Of a stretch of DNA of 64,000 nt, positions 1 through 9,514 are shown in pieces. The notes beneath the pieces were generated by a model. That model saw only the letters and a program-made list of their open reading frames with translations. It searched no databases and was not told where the DNA came from. The stretch's first letter is position 1. Every line of letters begins with the position of its first letter. The stretch is from JAAZFF01 sp964405775 (GTDB taxonomy: Bacteria > Verrucomicrobiota > Kiritimatiellia > RFP12 > UBA3636): the NCBI GenBank assembly GCA_964405775.1, contig CAYOPG010000003.1, positions 4,476-68,475 of the forward strand. The letters are read 5' to 3'. A program made the position numbers and the translations under genes.

Positions 1-2
1 GG

Positions 3-1841
3 TTATCCGGCACTGCCAGTACGGAGTGCCGTCACTACGTCGTTGTGCGAGAGAATGCCGACAGGCCTTTGCATGTTGTCTGAAGAAACAACAACAATGT
101 TGTCCACCCCTTCGCGGTCCATGTGTCGAAGCGCAGTCTGAAGCATGTCGTCTTCTGACACGCAGGCATGCTTCTGCAGTGCTATATCGCTCACCATAAG
201 TGTTGCTCGCAGCATAGGATCCGACGTCACAACGGATTCAAGATCGGCGGAGGTCACTTCGCCAAGCATACGTCCATCATCCCCCACTACAGGAAAGACG
301 GATTGCATGCCACTCGCCAGAGCGTCAACCATCAGACTTAGCGGCGTGTCGTCCTGCACCGTCATAAACGGGAAGTCGCGACGTGTTCCCAGCAGATCAC
401 GCACGACAATGTTGCGCACCACACCAGAGATCATCTCCCCTCGATGTATAGGCGCATCGAATCTGTTTGGAAGTTGCGCGCGGTAGAGCGACACTCGGCG
501 AGACAGCATGTACGCGATCATGCACACCCACATGGACGGCACAAGCAATCGGTAGTTGGCTGTCATTTCTCCGACCATCAAGATAACGCTTATTGGAGTC
601 TTTGCTGCGCAACCGAAGAAAGCAACCATCCCGACCATCACAAAAGAGCCTACTGGCACCTCCAGGCCGGGAAGCAACAGAGAAAAAATGATTCCGACTG
701 CGCCACCGAGTGTCGCACCCAACACAAGTGCAGGGCCGAAAATGCCGCCGGAACCACCGGAGCCGACAGAGAATGAAGTGGTTAGCGTCTTCAGGACAAA
801 TACACCCGCCATCAGGCCGAGCGCCGACATTGCGACTTCGCGGGGCATGTGCCAATCGTAATGCAGCGCTTCCTGCACAATGCCATATCCGGAGCCCAGA
901 GCAGGCAGGAACATAAAGCCTACCAAACCCGTGAGCAGCCCGCCTATAGCTGGTTTTAATGCTGGCGAGATTTTTACAGCTTCGAATTTTTCGTGTACCG
1001 AGTAGAAAAACCATGTGTAGAACCGCGCACCGCCTGCGAGAACGACTGCGAGCAACAGATAGAGAGGCAGAATTTCGGGACGGGAAAAGCCGTATGGAGG
1101 CGTCTCGAAAAGGGCATGGAAGCCGAAGACCTTGGAAAACACAGAGTATCCGGTGACTGAGGCTATGATTGATGGTATTAGCACTTCGTACTCGAGATCC
1201 AGGTCTCGATACAGCACTTCAGCGGCGAAGAGCGCCCCCGCCATTGGGGCGTGGAAGAGCGCACCCACACCGGCACCCATGCCCGCTGCCATCAAGGCGC
1301 GCCGTTCGGCGACTCGGAGTTTAAGAGCGGAGGCTAGCACGGAGCCGAAGCCGGACCCGATCTGAGTGATTGGGCCCTCGCAGCCGGCTGAACCACCTGA
1401 GCCGATGAGGAGCGATGTCGCGATGGCCTTGATAGGCGGAACAGCAGGGCGCACTCTGCCACCTCGGAAGTGATATGCCTCTATGGCAGCGTCTGTACCA
1501 TGCCCCGCGGCTTCAGGCGCAAAACGATGCACTATGATTCCTGAGATAAGACCGCCAACCGCGGGAAGGAACAGAAATGTCCAGCGGCGGATCTCGCCCG
1601 TAATTTCCGGAAGGTTTTTTAAGAACACCGGTTCGCCCACCGGCACAGACGGCTCATAGTTTGCTATGAACCCGAAGAAGAACCATTGTGTGATCTGCAG
1701 CATTGCCACGAGCAATACGGCTCCAAGGCCGGCGCCTGCTCCGACAGTGGCGCTAAGCACAAGTGTGCGCGCGATGCCGAGTCCCTCCCACTGCGGGGAA
1801 TCACGGAATAGACGCCACCATTTGACATAAGTTCGCTTCAT
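3..1841 (-). CDS. ClC-family chloride channel/transporter with CBS domains
   Basis: A 612-residue polytopic membrane protein that would move chloride, probably in exchange for protons, across the inner membrane. The ClC core fills about residues 25-450. The first selectivity segment GSGGS (147-151) is followed by GCEGP (153-157), keeping the gating glutamate E155, and a second GSGGSGGIFGP segment lies further on. Two CBS domains occupy roughly 475-605. The usual GREGP motif has Cys in place of Arg, a one-base TGC-for-CGC change. The ATG overlaps the rnc stop by four bases, so it is the last gene of a lipoprotein-xer-rnc-clc operon. The retained gating glutamate favours an exchanger over a channel, but this is family inference. 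Confidence 0.93.
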   Translation of the reverse strand: MKRTYVKWWRLFRDSPQWEGLGIARTLVLSATVGAGAGLGAVLLVAMLQITQWFFFGFIANYEPSVPVGEPVFLKNLPEITGEIRRWTFLFLPAVGGLISGIIVHRFAPEAAGHGTDAAIEAYHFRGGRVRPAVPPIKAIATSLLIGSGGSAGCEGPITQIGSGFGSVLASALKLRVAERRALMAAGMGAGVGALFHAPMAGALFAAEVLYRDLDLEYEVLIPSIIASVTGYSVFSKVFGFHALFETPPYGFSRPEILPLYLLLAVVLAGGARFYTWFFYSVHEKFEAVKISPALKPAIGGLLTGLVGFMFLPALGSGYGIVQEALHYDWHMPREVAMSALGLMAGVFVLKTLTTSFSVGSGGSGGIFGPALVLGATLGGAVGIIFSLLLPGLEVPVGSFVMVGMVAFFGCAAKTPISVILMVGEMTANYRLLVPSMWVCMIAYMLSRRVSLYRAQLPNRFDAPIHRGEMISGVVRNIVVRDLLGTRRDFPFMTVQDDTPLSLMVDALASGMQSVFPVVGDDGRMLGEVTSADLESVVTSDPMLRATLMVSDIALQKHACVSEDDMLQTALRHMDREGVDNIVVVSSDNMQRPVGILSHNDVVTALRTGSAG

Positions 1842-2575
1842 AACAGCCCTTTCATGCGGTCTTTGATAAGTGCTAGCAGGGCGGTGGCGGCGTCGGCCTG
1901 CGCAAGTTGTTTTGTGGCTCCTGTGCCTTCTGCTGAAAGCTTGTCGCCAACTTTAACGCTGACTCGGAACTGCGGGCGGTGCTTGGGCCCGGCGGAACCA
2001 ATCGTCACGTACTCCGGCTCGGCGTTAAAGAATTTGTGAGCTTCGTATTGGAGGCGCCCTTTCGGATTGTGCATCCAGGGATCGTCCCCGAGGGTGTTTA
2101 TCTCTTCGGCAAAAAGCCGGTCGAACACACGTGAGGCGGCGTCAAAGCCGCCATCAAGGTAAACAGCCCCCATTATGGATTCAAACGCATCGGCGAGGTT
2201 CGATTCGCGTTGGCGTCCGCCAGAGTTTTTTTCGCCTTGACCCAGAAGCAGTGCATCGCCTATGCCGAGTTTTGCAGCTTTGGCGGCGAGGGCAGAGCCG
2301 TTGACAACGGATGCTCTAAGGACGGTAAGCATACCCTCGGGTTTCGTTGTATGGTGGCGGAAAACCCGGTCAGCCAGAAGGAATCCGATTATCGCATCCC
2401 CAAGAAATTCCAGACGCTGGTTATCGTCCGTAACTCCGGTCTCATTGCGGTATGATGGGTGCGTGAGAGCGGTGCCCAACAATGCTTCGTTTGCAAAACT
2501 ATAACCAAGCGTTTCCTCCAAGGCCCGTACCTGGGGAGAAGCGGCGTCTGCTGTGTTGGATTGAGAGGTGTTCAC
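1838..2575 (-). CDS. rnc: Ribonuclease III
   Basis: A 245-residue double-strand-specific endoribonuclease for rRNA and mRNA processing in the cytoplasm. The N-terminal RNase III domain carries the signature RLEFLGDA, with the conserved metal-binding Glu and Asp, and a second acidic cluster LADAFES. The residue before RLEFLGD is Gln, where Glu is commoner. The C-terminal double-stranded-RNA-binding domain starts near NPKGRLQY and ends with the typical KQLAQADAATALL helix. Length is normal for the family. It starts 20 bases after the xer stop and overlaps the clc start, consistent with co-transcription. Confidence 0.96.
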   Translation of the reverse strand: MNTSQSNTADAASPQVRALEETLGYSFANEALLGTALTHPSYRNETGVTDDNQRLEFLGDAIIGFLLADRVFRHHTTKPEGMLTVLRASVVNGSALAAKAAKLGIGDALLLGQGEKNSGGRQRESNLADAFESIMGAVYLDGGFDAASRVFDRLFAEEINTLGDDPWMHNPKGRLQYEAHKFFNAEPEYVTIGSAGPKHRPQFRVSVKVGDKLSAEGTGATKQLAQADAATALLALIKDRMKGLL

Positions 2576-2595
2576 AAGTATGTGTATTGCGCTGT

Positions 2596-3492
2596 TTACG
2601 CACGAGGGTGAAACTTAGCATGAGTGGAACGCAGCCTGTCTGAATCAACGTGCGTGTATATCTGGGTCGTGCCTATATCCGCGTGCCCGAGCATCTCCTG
2701 TATCACCCGTACCGGAGCGCCGTTGGCCAAGAGGTGCGTGGCGAAAGAATGCCTGAGCCAATGCGGGGAAACTTCATCCCCGAGGCCGATGGATTTGGCG
2801 TGCTTCTTGACTATGCCCCAGACGCCCATGCGGCTCAGCTTCGCGCCGTTCCGGTTGAGGAACAGCGTTGTATCGTCCTGAGCTGGATGGTATAAGGGGC
2901 GGGATTCGGCGAGGTAAAGTTTGGTCGCGGCTTCCGCTTTAGCCCCAAACGGCACAAGCCGTACCTTCGAGCCTTTGCCTGTACACCTCACCAGACCTTC
3001 CTCGAAGCGGAGAGCATCGATCCTCAGGTCTGCCACTTCGGACTCACGAAGACCACATCCATAAAGGAGCTCCAACATAGCGCGGTCTCTCCTTCCATCG
3101 CGCGTTCCTGCGGATGGGGCCTGGAGGAGAGATTCGAGGGATTTTTCGCTCAGCGAATGCGGAAGGGTACGCGAGCGACGCGCGGTCGTGATCATGGCGG
3201 CAGGATCATTGTCTATGATTTTTTCCATGCGCATATACGCAAAGAACGACTTGATGGACACCAGCCTCCGGGCAAGAGTTGAATCCGCCAGACCTTCTGA
3301 ACGCCCGTTCTCTTGAAACGCTATTATATCCGGCGTTGTCGTTTCCCGGAAATCGGGGGTCGAACCATGGAGGTCTGTCAGGAAGACCGTAAAAAGACTC
3401 AGGTCGGATTCGTACGCCCTGCGGGTTTTCTCGGCCAGGCCACGTTCAAAAGCCAAGAATCCGATGAACTGTTTAATCTTTTGGCTCGGCAC
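2596..3492 (-). CDS. XerC/XerD-type tyrosine recombinase
   Basis: A site-specific tyrosine recombinase of about 298 residues, probably resolving chromosome dimers at dif. The N-terminal SAM-like domain begins at KIKQFIGFLAFERGLAEKT. The C-terminal domain holds all catalytic residues: Arg in GCGLRESEV, Lys in TGKGSKVR, HxxR in HWLRHSFATHLL, His in LGHADIGTT and Tyr in YTHV. The GTG at 3492 is chosen because the longer ATG frame from 3594 adds an unstructured basic tail and overlaps the preceding gene by over 120 bases; the GTG leaves a 20-base overlap. Its place among housekeeping genes argues for XerC/D and against an integron or phage integrase. Sequence alone does not separate C from D. Confidence 0.9.
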   Translation of the reverse strand: MPSQKIKQFIGFLAFERGLAEKTRRAYESDLSLFTVFLTDLHGSTPDFRETTTPDIIAFQENGRSEGLADSTLARRLVSIKSFFAYMRMEKIIDNDPAAMITTARRSRTLPHSLSEKSLESLLQAPSAGTRDGRRDRAMLELLYGCGLRESEVADLRIDALRFEEGLVRCTGKGSKVRLVPFGAKAEAATKLYLAESRPLYHPAQDDTTLFLNRNGAKLSRMGVWGIVKKHAKSIGLGDEVSPHWLRHSFATHLLANGAPVRVIQEMLGHADIGTTQIYTHVDSDRLRSTHAKFHPRA

Positions 3493-3850
3493 GACATTCC
3501 GGCGGCAATTTGGATGCCGCCTCCTCGTTGGCGGGGAACGGACCGGCGGCAAAACCTGCCTGAGCGATGGCGTCTTCGATATTTTTCGTACCAATCTGCA
3601 TCGAATCGTACCTTACGACTATTTCACCGGTACTGTAATTGACCTTGACAACCTCTGGAGCATTGGGCTTCATCGGGATTTTGAGTGTCGCGAGAGCCTG
3701 CTTCACAATCTTCAGACATGCCTCGTTGCGAACGTCGGGAACGACGATTGTAGTCTCCTTGACATCGCTGACCCTGCATCCCGAAATGATAACGCCAACG
3801 GAGGTTATAAACGCAAACGTTGCAACTTTCGCGAAGAGTCTAGTTTTCAT
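3473..3850 (-). CDS. Small HMA-like lipoprotein
   Basis: A predicted lipoprotein of 125 residues. The signal peptide ends in a lipobox, ISGC. The mature part contains a single HMA-like (heavy-metal-associated, MerP-type) fold: a TIVVPDVRNEACLKIVKQAL beta-alpha unit, VVKVNYSTGEIVVRYD hairpin and IEDAIAQAGF helix. The canonical CxxC is reduced to one Cys in RNEAC, so metal binding is doubtful. ATG 3850 is chosen over 3859 because it gives a proper signal peptide and because 3859 falls within the likely -10 box. It is the first gene of the lipoprotein-xer-rnc-clc operon. The role is unknown; periplasmic metal sensing or carriage is possible. Confidence 0.75.
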   Translation of the reverse strand: MKTRLFAKVATFAFITSVGVIISGCRVSDVKETTIVVPDVRNEACLKIVKQALATLKIPMKPNAPEVVKVNYSTGEIVVRYDSMQIGTKNIEDAIAQAGFAAGPFPANEEAASKLPPECRAEPKD

Positions 3851-3857
3851 GCGTGCC

Positions 3858-3887
3858 ATTATACAGCATAGAGCTGTTATGCAGCAA
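3858..3887 (-). promoter_or_regulatory. Sigma70-like promoter for the lipoprotein-xer-rnc-clc operon
   Basis: On the minus strand there is TTGCTG (3887-3882), an 18-base spacer and a perfect TATAAT (3863-3858). The predicted start of transcription is near 3851, directly at ATG 3850, which would give an essentially leaderless mRNA. It lies back to back with the promoter of the flavodiiron gene. Confidence 0.5.
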
Positions 3888-3910
3888 TTTCAAAATTGGA
3901 CGGTGGTTGT

Positions 3911-3939
3911 TTGACAATGCATGAAGTTGAAGGTATACT
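3911..3939 (+). promoter_or_regulatory. Near-consensus sigma70 promoter of the flavodiiron gene
   Basis: A perfect TTGACA (3911-3916), a 17-base spacer and TATACT (3934-3939). This is the best housekeeping promoter in the window. The predicted transcript starts near 3946, leaving about 26 bases before ATG 3972. Confidence 0.85.
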
Positions 3940-3971
3940 GCGTGTTTTATTTTAAAGATGAGGTTCGTATC

Positions 3972-5156
3972 ATGATAGCACGCGAAATTAAACCTGGAAT
4001 ACAACTTATAGCTTCAGTCCATTGGGAGAGACGGCTTTTTGATTCTCTCATCCCGCTTCCGGAAGGAACAAGCTACAACGCATACCTAGTTAAAGGGTCT
4101 GAAGCCATTGCGTTGATAGACGCGACTGATCCAGAACTAAGAGGCGATTTGATCAGCCAGCTTGAAGGTGTCGAGAAAATCGACTTCATAGTTTCGAATC
4201 ACACAGAGCAGGATCACTCCGGAGTCATTCCCGAGTTGCTCGCCAAATACCCTGCCGCGCAAATACTGTGCAGCTCGAAAGCTCAGGAATTGCTCTCAAC
4301 ACACCTCGGGTTGCCACAGGAGAGTTTCCGCGTGGTCAAAGACGGTGAAACAGTCTCGCTCGGAGATAAAACTCTCCAATTCGTTTACACTCCTTGGGTT
4401 CACTGGCCCGAAACGATGAGTACGTATGTGCCAGAATCCAAAATCCTGTTCAGTTGCGACTTTTTCGGCTCGCATCTTGCCACATCAGATATATTCGTCA
4501 CCAACAAAGCTGAGACTTTCAAGGCTGCCAAGCGCTATTTCGCCGAAATCATGATGCCTTTCCGGGCTGCAATCTCGAACAACCTCAAAAAGATTGAGCA
4601 GCTGGATTTCGACATGATCGGCCCCAGCCACGGCCCTGTCCACAACGACACCCGCTTTATCATAGACGCATACCGCAACTGGATATCTCCGAAGGTTGCG
4701 AACGAAGTATGCCTGCCCTACGTCACAATGCACGGCAGCACAAAGCTTATGGTTGACCACCTTGTCGACGCTCTAGTGAAACGCGGTGTTAAGGTTCATG
4801 TGTTCGATCTGAACGAGACCGATATCGGCGACCTCGCAATGTCGCTTGTAGACGCTGCCACGCTTATCGCCGCAGCACCTACAGTGCATGTGAACGCGCA
4901 CCCCAAAATGGTCTACGCCGCATACATCGCCAACATGGTGCGCCCAAAAGTCAAATACGCAGCAATAATTGGCTCGTACGGGTGGGCGACAAAGCAAGTA
5001 GAGCAGATCGCCGGATTAATTCCCAACATCAAGGCTCAGATACTGGGCACTGTCATGCAAAAAGGCCTTCCGACAGCCGAAACGCTTGCACAGCTCGATG
5101 CGCTTGCCGACTCGGTTGCGAAGGCGCATGCCGAAGACCCCGACGTAGTTGCCTGA
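3972..5156 (+). CDS. Flavodiiron protein (A-type flavoprotein, O2/NO reductase)
   Basis: A 394-residue cytoplasmic flavodiiron protein that reduces O2 to water and/or NO to N2O, protecting an anaerobe. The metallo-beta-lactamase-like domain keeps the full diiron ligand set: HTEQDH (H77, E79, D81, H82), His in WVHWPE, Asp in SCDFFG and His in PSHGPV. The C-terminal flavodoxin domain starts near residue 250 (YVTMHGSTKLM) for FMN. ATG 3972 is used because it has GAGG eight bases upstream and matches the family N-terminus MIAREIKPGI; the upstream in-frame ATG at 3921 lies inside the promoter. No rubredoxin domain is attached. Its stop abuts the stop of the convergent membrane-protein gene. Confidence 0.94.
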   Translation: MIAREIKPGIQLIASVHWERRLFDSLIPLPEGTSYNAYLVKGSEAIALIDATDPELRGDLISQLEGVEKIDFIVSNHTEQDHSGVIPELLAKYPAAQILCSSKAQELLSTHLGLPQESFRVVKDGETVSLGDKTLQFVYTPWVHWPETMSTYVPESKILFSCDFFGSHLATSDIFVTNKAETFKAAKRYFAEIMMPFRAAISNNLKKIEQLDFDMIGPSHGPVHNDTRFIIDAYRNWISPKVANEVCLPYVTMHGSTKLMVDHLVDALVKRGVKVHVFDLNETDIGDLAMSLVDAATLIAAAPTVHVNAHPKMVYAAYIANMVRPKVKYAAIIGSYGWATKQVEQIAGLIPNIKAQILGTVMQKGLPTAETLAQLDALADSVAKAHAEDPDVVA

Positions 5157-7232
5157 TCAGTGGTGATAGGTGCCATCGGTGTTGGGTGCCAACGGCCTCC
5201 AGAGGGGTCTGTAGCCTATTGTGACGACTGAGTTGCCATTGGGTTCGATGGCGATAAAAACCGTTTGGTCGTCAACCTTGTACGGCTTTATTTCCGCACC
5301 TGCGGTGCGACAGATGAGGCCGTCCCTCCAATTGTAGCGGATTACCACTCGCTTGGTTGATGGATTTGAAGGGAATACATCGATACGGTTTTCCTTCGCC
5401 TCCACACGTCCATCGCCTTCGAAGAATCGCCCGGGGTTTTCAACCGACACAACCTTGAAAACGTCTACTTCACTGCTTTGCATTCGCATGCTGTGGACTC
5501 GGGAGAATTCGTTCGTGTTGCGAGTAAACACGCCACGCCAGTACGGCTCGGCAGAGGCCCAATGCGTGATGCCGTATATGCGAGAAAATTCAACAACCCC
5601 CTCTACCGTACTGCGGTATGGCAAGGGCGGATATTTGTATGGGATCAACTTGCGGGGATATCCGTAATAGTCGTCGGCCATCATTTCACGATCAGCCAGA
5701 ATGGGGAAAAAAGCCGGTTTTCCCCACTCATAACGGCAATCCGTATCACCCGCGAAGGCAAGCCGCGCGTCGTGCGGGACTTCTCTGCGGACAACCTCGA
5801 TGAATTCGTCAACGCTGGGCTGCGAGGGCCACATTTTGAACCCGGCGGAGTTTCCGCAGTGCGCGACCGCTATACGAAGCCCCATGAACAGAGCTGCGAT
5901 GACGATGCCCTGCGCCAAGACAGCAAAGTGCCCTCGCCCACGGCAACGACGTGAAGAGAACAGCCGCTCCACCTCAATCGCAGCCGGCATTATACACATC
6001 GTCGCAAGAGACAACGAAATTCGGTCAAGCTGCGAGTCGCGCTTCCATCCTATACTCAGTGTTACTAGCACAGCAGGAGCGAAAAGCCCCATAAGATAGC
6101 GTCGCGATACCCCGCGAAAACGGAAGAAACCCGTATAGAGTCCAAAGAAAATTATCAGGGGATGCCATTCCTGCACCCGTCGGGAAAGCTGACTGAAAGC
6201 CGTGCGAATCATCTGGAGTTGCGTCTCCGCAACCGCTCCGCTTCCGCCGACATGTTCAACTATGCCACGGCATGGGAACAGAACCACCCAGAGCCACGGG
6301 GAATATAGGAGCAAAGCAAGCGCTCCGCCGGAAAACAGCACCACTATCTGGCGGCGCGTCCAGTGACGATGGTTTAACAGCCACCCCAGAGCGACTCCGA
6401 CACAAACGAATATCCCCGGAGACCAGATACACACTAGCCAAGCAAGAATTCCCAGCGATAGCGCAGTCAGCATTCCCCCTCTACGAAGCACCACGACGCG
6501 CCATCCGAGCGCCGCAACAGGCAAGGAAAGCATTGTGGAAACCATCCCCCCGATGTTGCCCGACTGCCAGAAGAAGAGATACATAGAGCGCGTCGCCGCG
6601 CACAACATCATGCCGCCTGCAACAGCACCTATATGGCGGGCGCCTGACGCATGGAGTGATAATACCCCTATCCATGGAAAACCGATAATCATCCAGAAGA
6701 AAACAGCCCCTCCGTAGAACGATTCGATTTCGAATAGTTTAAGCAAGGGCAGATTAATTATGCCAAAATTCTGAGCTCCGCTCGTGACTCCGATAAAATG
6801 CTCAATGCCCGCATTCCACCACGGGTTATAGCTTCCTAACGCAAAAGGGAAAATTTCGGCGAATTCGCGGACGCGGAACATGAAAGCAGGGTGGTCTATG
6901 CCTTGAGGGAATGTGCCGGATATTATATTTCCAGCGGCAATCAAAGCGGCGAACTGGCCGGCCAACATCATTAGTATAAGCAATGCTGTTCGGCGCTTGT
7001 CCGATATGTTCTTTAGAAATGCCATCAGAATTGATGCCACCACAGCTACTATAACGAAATCCAACGCCACGCTGCCTGTCCACGGAGCAAGCCCCGCGGG
7101 CCACTGCCCCATTTGGTTGTTCCACGTTTTGCCGCCACCCATCCGAAGCATCCAAACAGCACAAAGAACCGGAGGGATCGCGGGATGTGACAATGTTGCG
7201 TATATACCCGATGGAATTCTCACAAATTTCAC
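5157..7232 (-). CDS. Polytopic membrane protein, GT-C-like
   Basis: A 691-residue integral membrane protein with roughly a dozen hydrophobic segments in the first two thirds and a soluble C-terminal domain of about 200 residues. The family is not recognised with certainty. The overall plan and the segment NPWWNAGIEHFIGVTSG, near residue 155, resemble the PTPS-related or GT-C glycosyltransferase-like membrane proteins. It starts with GTG overlapping the stop of the upstream membrane protein by four bases, so the two are translationally coupled and probably act together, perhaps in cell-surface glycan assembly. That role is inference. Confidence 0.7.
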   Translation of the reverse strand: MKFVRIPSGIYATLSHPAIPPVLCAVWMLRMGGGKTWNNQMGQWPAGLAPWTGSVALDFVIVAVVASILMAFLKNISDKRRTALLILMMLAGQFAALIAAGNIISGTFPQGIDHPAFMFRVREFAEIFPFALGSYNPWWNAGIEHFIGVTSGAQNFGIINLPLLKLFEIESFYGGAVFFWMIIGFPWIGVLSLHASGARHIGAVAGGMMLCAATRSMYLFFWQSGNIGGMVSTMLSLPVAALGWRVVVLRRGGMLTALSLGILAWLVCIWSPGIFVCVGVALGWLLNHRHWTRRQIVVLFSGGALALLLYSPWLWVVLFPCRGIVEHVGGSGAVAETQLQMIRTAFSQLSRRVQEWHPLIIFFGLYTGFFRFRGVSRRYLMGLFAPAVLVTLSIGWKRDSQLDRISLSLATMCIMPAAIEVERLFSSRRCRGRGHFAVLAQGIVIAALFMGLRIAVAHCGNSAGFKMWPSQPSVDEFIEVVRREVPHDARLAFAGDTDCRYEWGKPAFFPILADREMMADDYYGYPRKLIPYKYPPLPYRSTVEGVVEFSRIYGITHWASAEPYWRGVFTRNTNEFSRVHSMRMQSSEVDVFKVVSVENPGRFFEGDGRVEAKENRIDVFPSNPSTKRVVIRYNWRDGLICRTAGAEIKPYKVDDQTVFIAIEPNGNSVVTIGYRPLWRPLAPNTDGTYHH

Positions 7233-9514
7233 TCCGCCTCCCCCATTGCTGACTTAGAAGCCTGAAGAACAAAAACGTTTGCGCTCTTTACGGTCGCTGG
7301 CGCGTTGCCAGATTTCACGAGCGCGACCGGTGGAAGTTTATCAACGAAAGTTCCCGGAGGTACGCGATCAAGCCAAAGCATGACACGGAAAGAGGGCCCC
7401 TTTTGTATGAAATCGCATATATTGCGATATGAAGTTACGTCATTCCAATCTCGCCCTACGACCATCCGCACTAATGAGTAATCGCTGACATCAACCTCAA
7501 AATCGTATAACACCACGTCACCAGCGCCGGCTTTGATCTCTGAGTGAATCCAATAAGTTCCTGGTTCAGAAATCTCGGCAGGCAGAGGTTGCGAAGGAAC
7601 TTCCAAATCTTCAGCTTGTAAAATGGCCGCAACAGGATCATAGCTCGGTTGCACCATACCTAGAACTTGTGACTGAAAACCCGATACAAGCTCGAAGGAT
7701 TCCAAAACCCCGCGATCAAGACCTTCAAGCTGGTCTCGGAAAACTGCGGCAACATCAGATGGCTGCGGAGACACCATGTTTGCAAAAGGATGCCATAGGT
7801 ATACCGCGTTGTGTCCTAATAACCAGACATCCGTATTCTGGGTAAAAACGCGGCTTGCGTTGTTTGTCAGGGGTGAGTGCGACAGCAGATCATATCGTGG
7901 TCCACACAGAGCAGACGGACGCTGGTCGGGTGCAAGTCGCCAAAGCGATGGAGTTAACTGAACCGGTTTTACGGACATGAATGCAAGCGCGTTTCCGGAC
8001 AGTGCCAGAGCAACTAAACACTCGAATGCCGACGACGCCTTGATCAGACCTGACCTGGCGAATTTGAAGCGCAACCCGGCAGCCGCGCACAACACCGTAA
8101 GCGACGCTATCTGAGAGGCGTTGCGCCAGTCGTAGGCGGCAAACCGGAACCATATTGCCCACCCTATGGCCGCCGCTATAGCAATAGGCAACATCTGACG
8201 TTTGCGAAGTGACAGGGCAAGCCCCAGCGCAATAACAATTGCCACGAAAACAGTATATGCGGGAGTGGCTTCAGCAAACGGTGGAACATAGGACCTCACA
8301 AATTCATTCGCATATTTTTTGGCGAGGGGAAATGACGGAGCCACCGCCGCCGGATTTTCAACACGGACTGGCATCGTATGGAGGCGAACATCTGTCTCTG
8401 CACGGCCTGAATTCCATACCAACCGCTGATGGATCGGGTACGGCAGAACGAGCACTGCGCCCGCGGCTAGAGCGGCAACGGCAACTGCGGCCTTGCGATA
8501 ATTGCCGGCAATCGGACGGCAAAAGATGAAGAGCGTCGCAAACAGCGTCAGCAACATGCCCTGCCCTTTCACGAAACAAAGTGTGGCAGCAGAGGGAATG
8601 AAACAAAGGACTGCGGAAGCCAGGCGTCGTGAAGTCGGATCGCACATCCAATCAACAACAAGCGCCGAAGTGAAGAGGAATACGGCGGTCGTGGCAGTGT
8701 CGACATAACCGGAGGCAAACCATTCGATCAAAACTCCGCTTCCAAAGAAGAACGCAGAGAAAAGCAATAGCGAAGCTCCAAGCCTCTTGCATAGCACAAG
8801 CCCCGCAGGCACTATGAGCCAGTCAAACAACCCATTCGCGGCATGTGCAAAATATGTAGCGTCGGGGATTATGGTAGTGTCAACCGGCGCAAAGTTTTTG
8901 TAGAATAGAGAATAGATTGTGGGGATAAGCTGCGGATATGCCCCCATAACATATCCGCCAAGACCATTGCGTGTGGCCATGTCACGCCCCCATTTGTCCC
9001 AAGAAACAAGAGCGTCCCATGTTGAAAACGGTTCGAACGAACGAAGAGTGGAAAAAGTTAAAAACCAAACGCAGAGCGCGAGGCCGAGTTTGTCAATCCA
9101 GGACAGGGTTGCGAACCCTTCAAAAACAGAACTTGCCGCAACTCTCCAGGGGAATCTCGCAATGCCGAACAGAAGAAATCCAATAATGATGGCTGAGAAC
9201 ACCAAAGCCGCAGTCCTTGTGTAGAGACCAAGATAATACATAGTCCAAGACACGAATGAACAGGCGAAAATGCTTGTCAATACAATGCATCCGAATCGTA
9301 GAGGCGGGGTTCGTGGAAGCCACCTGCGCATAAATGGGAGGAGTGCCATGCCGGGTCCGAAGAACACAGCCGCCAGCAATAGGCATTGCGCAGCAAATGC
9401 AATCTTATTTCCGGAAGTCAAGAACATCGCACCGACCTTTGCGACTACAAGCGGCAATGGCAAGAAAACCAGCAATAGAGCAATTTTTTGACCGGGGAAA
9501 GTCTTTAGGTTCAT
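7229..9514 (-). CDS. Polytopic membrane protein, possible GT-C glycosyltransferase
   Basis: A 761-residue membrane protein with about 11-13 transmembrane segments in residues 1-480 and a periplasmic-type C-terminal domain of about 270 residues. Between early membrane segments lies an acidic loop, PFSTWDALVSWDKWGRD, of the kind used as the catalytic loop in GT-C enzymes such as ArnT/PMT. Assignment to GT-C rests on this plan only. It is coupled to the downstream membrane protein by a GTGA overlap. The pair has no other genes around it that would name a pathway. Confidence 0.7.
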   Translation of the reverse strand: MNLKTFPGQKIALLLVFLPLPLVVAKVGAMFLTSGNKIAFAAQCLLLAAVFFGPGMALLPFMRRWLPRTPPLRFGCIVLTSIFACSFVSWTMYYLGLYTRTAALVFSAIIIGFLLFGIARFPWRVAASSVFEGFATLSWIDKLGLALCVWFLTFSTLRSFEPFSTWDALVSWDKWGRDMATRNGLGGYVMGAYPQLIPTIYSLFYKNFAPVDTTIIPDATYFAHAANGLFDWLIVPAGLVLCKRLGASLLLFSAFFFGSGVLIEWFASGYVDTATTAVFLFTSALVVDWMCDPTSRRLASAVLCFIPSAATLCFVKGQGMLLTLFATLFIFCRPIAGNYRKAAVAVAALAAGAVLVLPYPIHQRLVWNSGRAETDVRLHTMPVRVENPAAVAPSFPLAKKYANEFVRSYVPPFAEATPAYTVFVAIVIALGLALSLRKRQMLPIAIAAAIGWAIWFRFAAYDWRNASQIASLTVLCAAAGLRFKFARSGLIKASSAFECLVALALSGNALAFMSVKPVQLTPSLWRLAPDQRPSALCGPRYDLLSHSPLTNNASRVFTQNTDVWLLGHNAVYLWHPFANMVSPQPSDVAAVFRDQLEGLDRGVLESFELVSGFQSQVLGMVQPSYDPVAAILQAEDLEVPSQPLPAEISEPGTYWIHSEIKAGAGDVVLYDFEVDVSDYSLVRMVVGRDWNDVTSYRNICDFIQKGPSFRVMLWLDRVPPGTFVDKLPPVALVKSGNAPATVKSANVFVLQASKSAMGEAE

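Noticed and set aside
1443..1463. Partial match to the 22-bp palindrome (ACTCTGCCA) in the ClC gene
   Set aside because: Only one arm matches; the other arm and spacing do not, and the protein there (GGRVRPAVPP) looks like normal ClC sequence.
3493..3594. Longer N-terminus for the Xer recombinase starting at ATG 3594
   Set aside because: The extra 34 residues are a Pro/Arg-rich antisense shadow of the lipoprotein gene, unlike Xer family starts.
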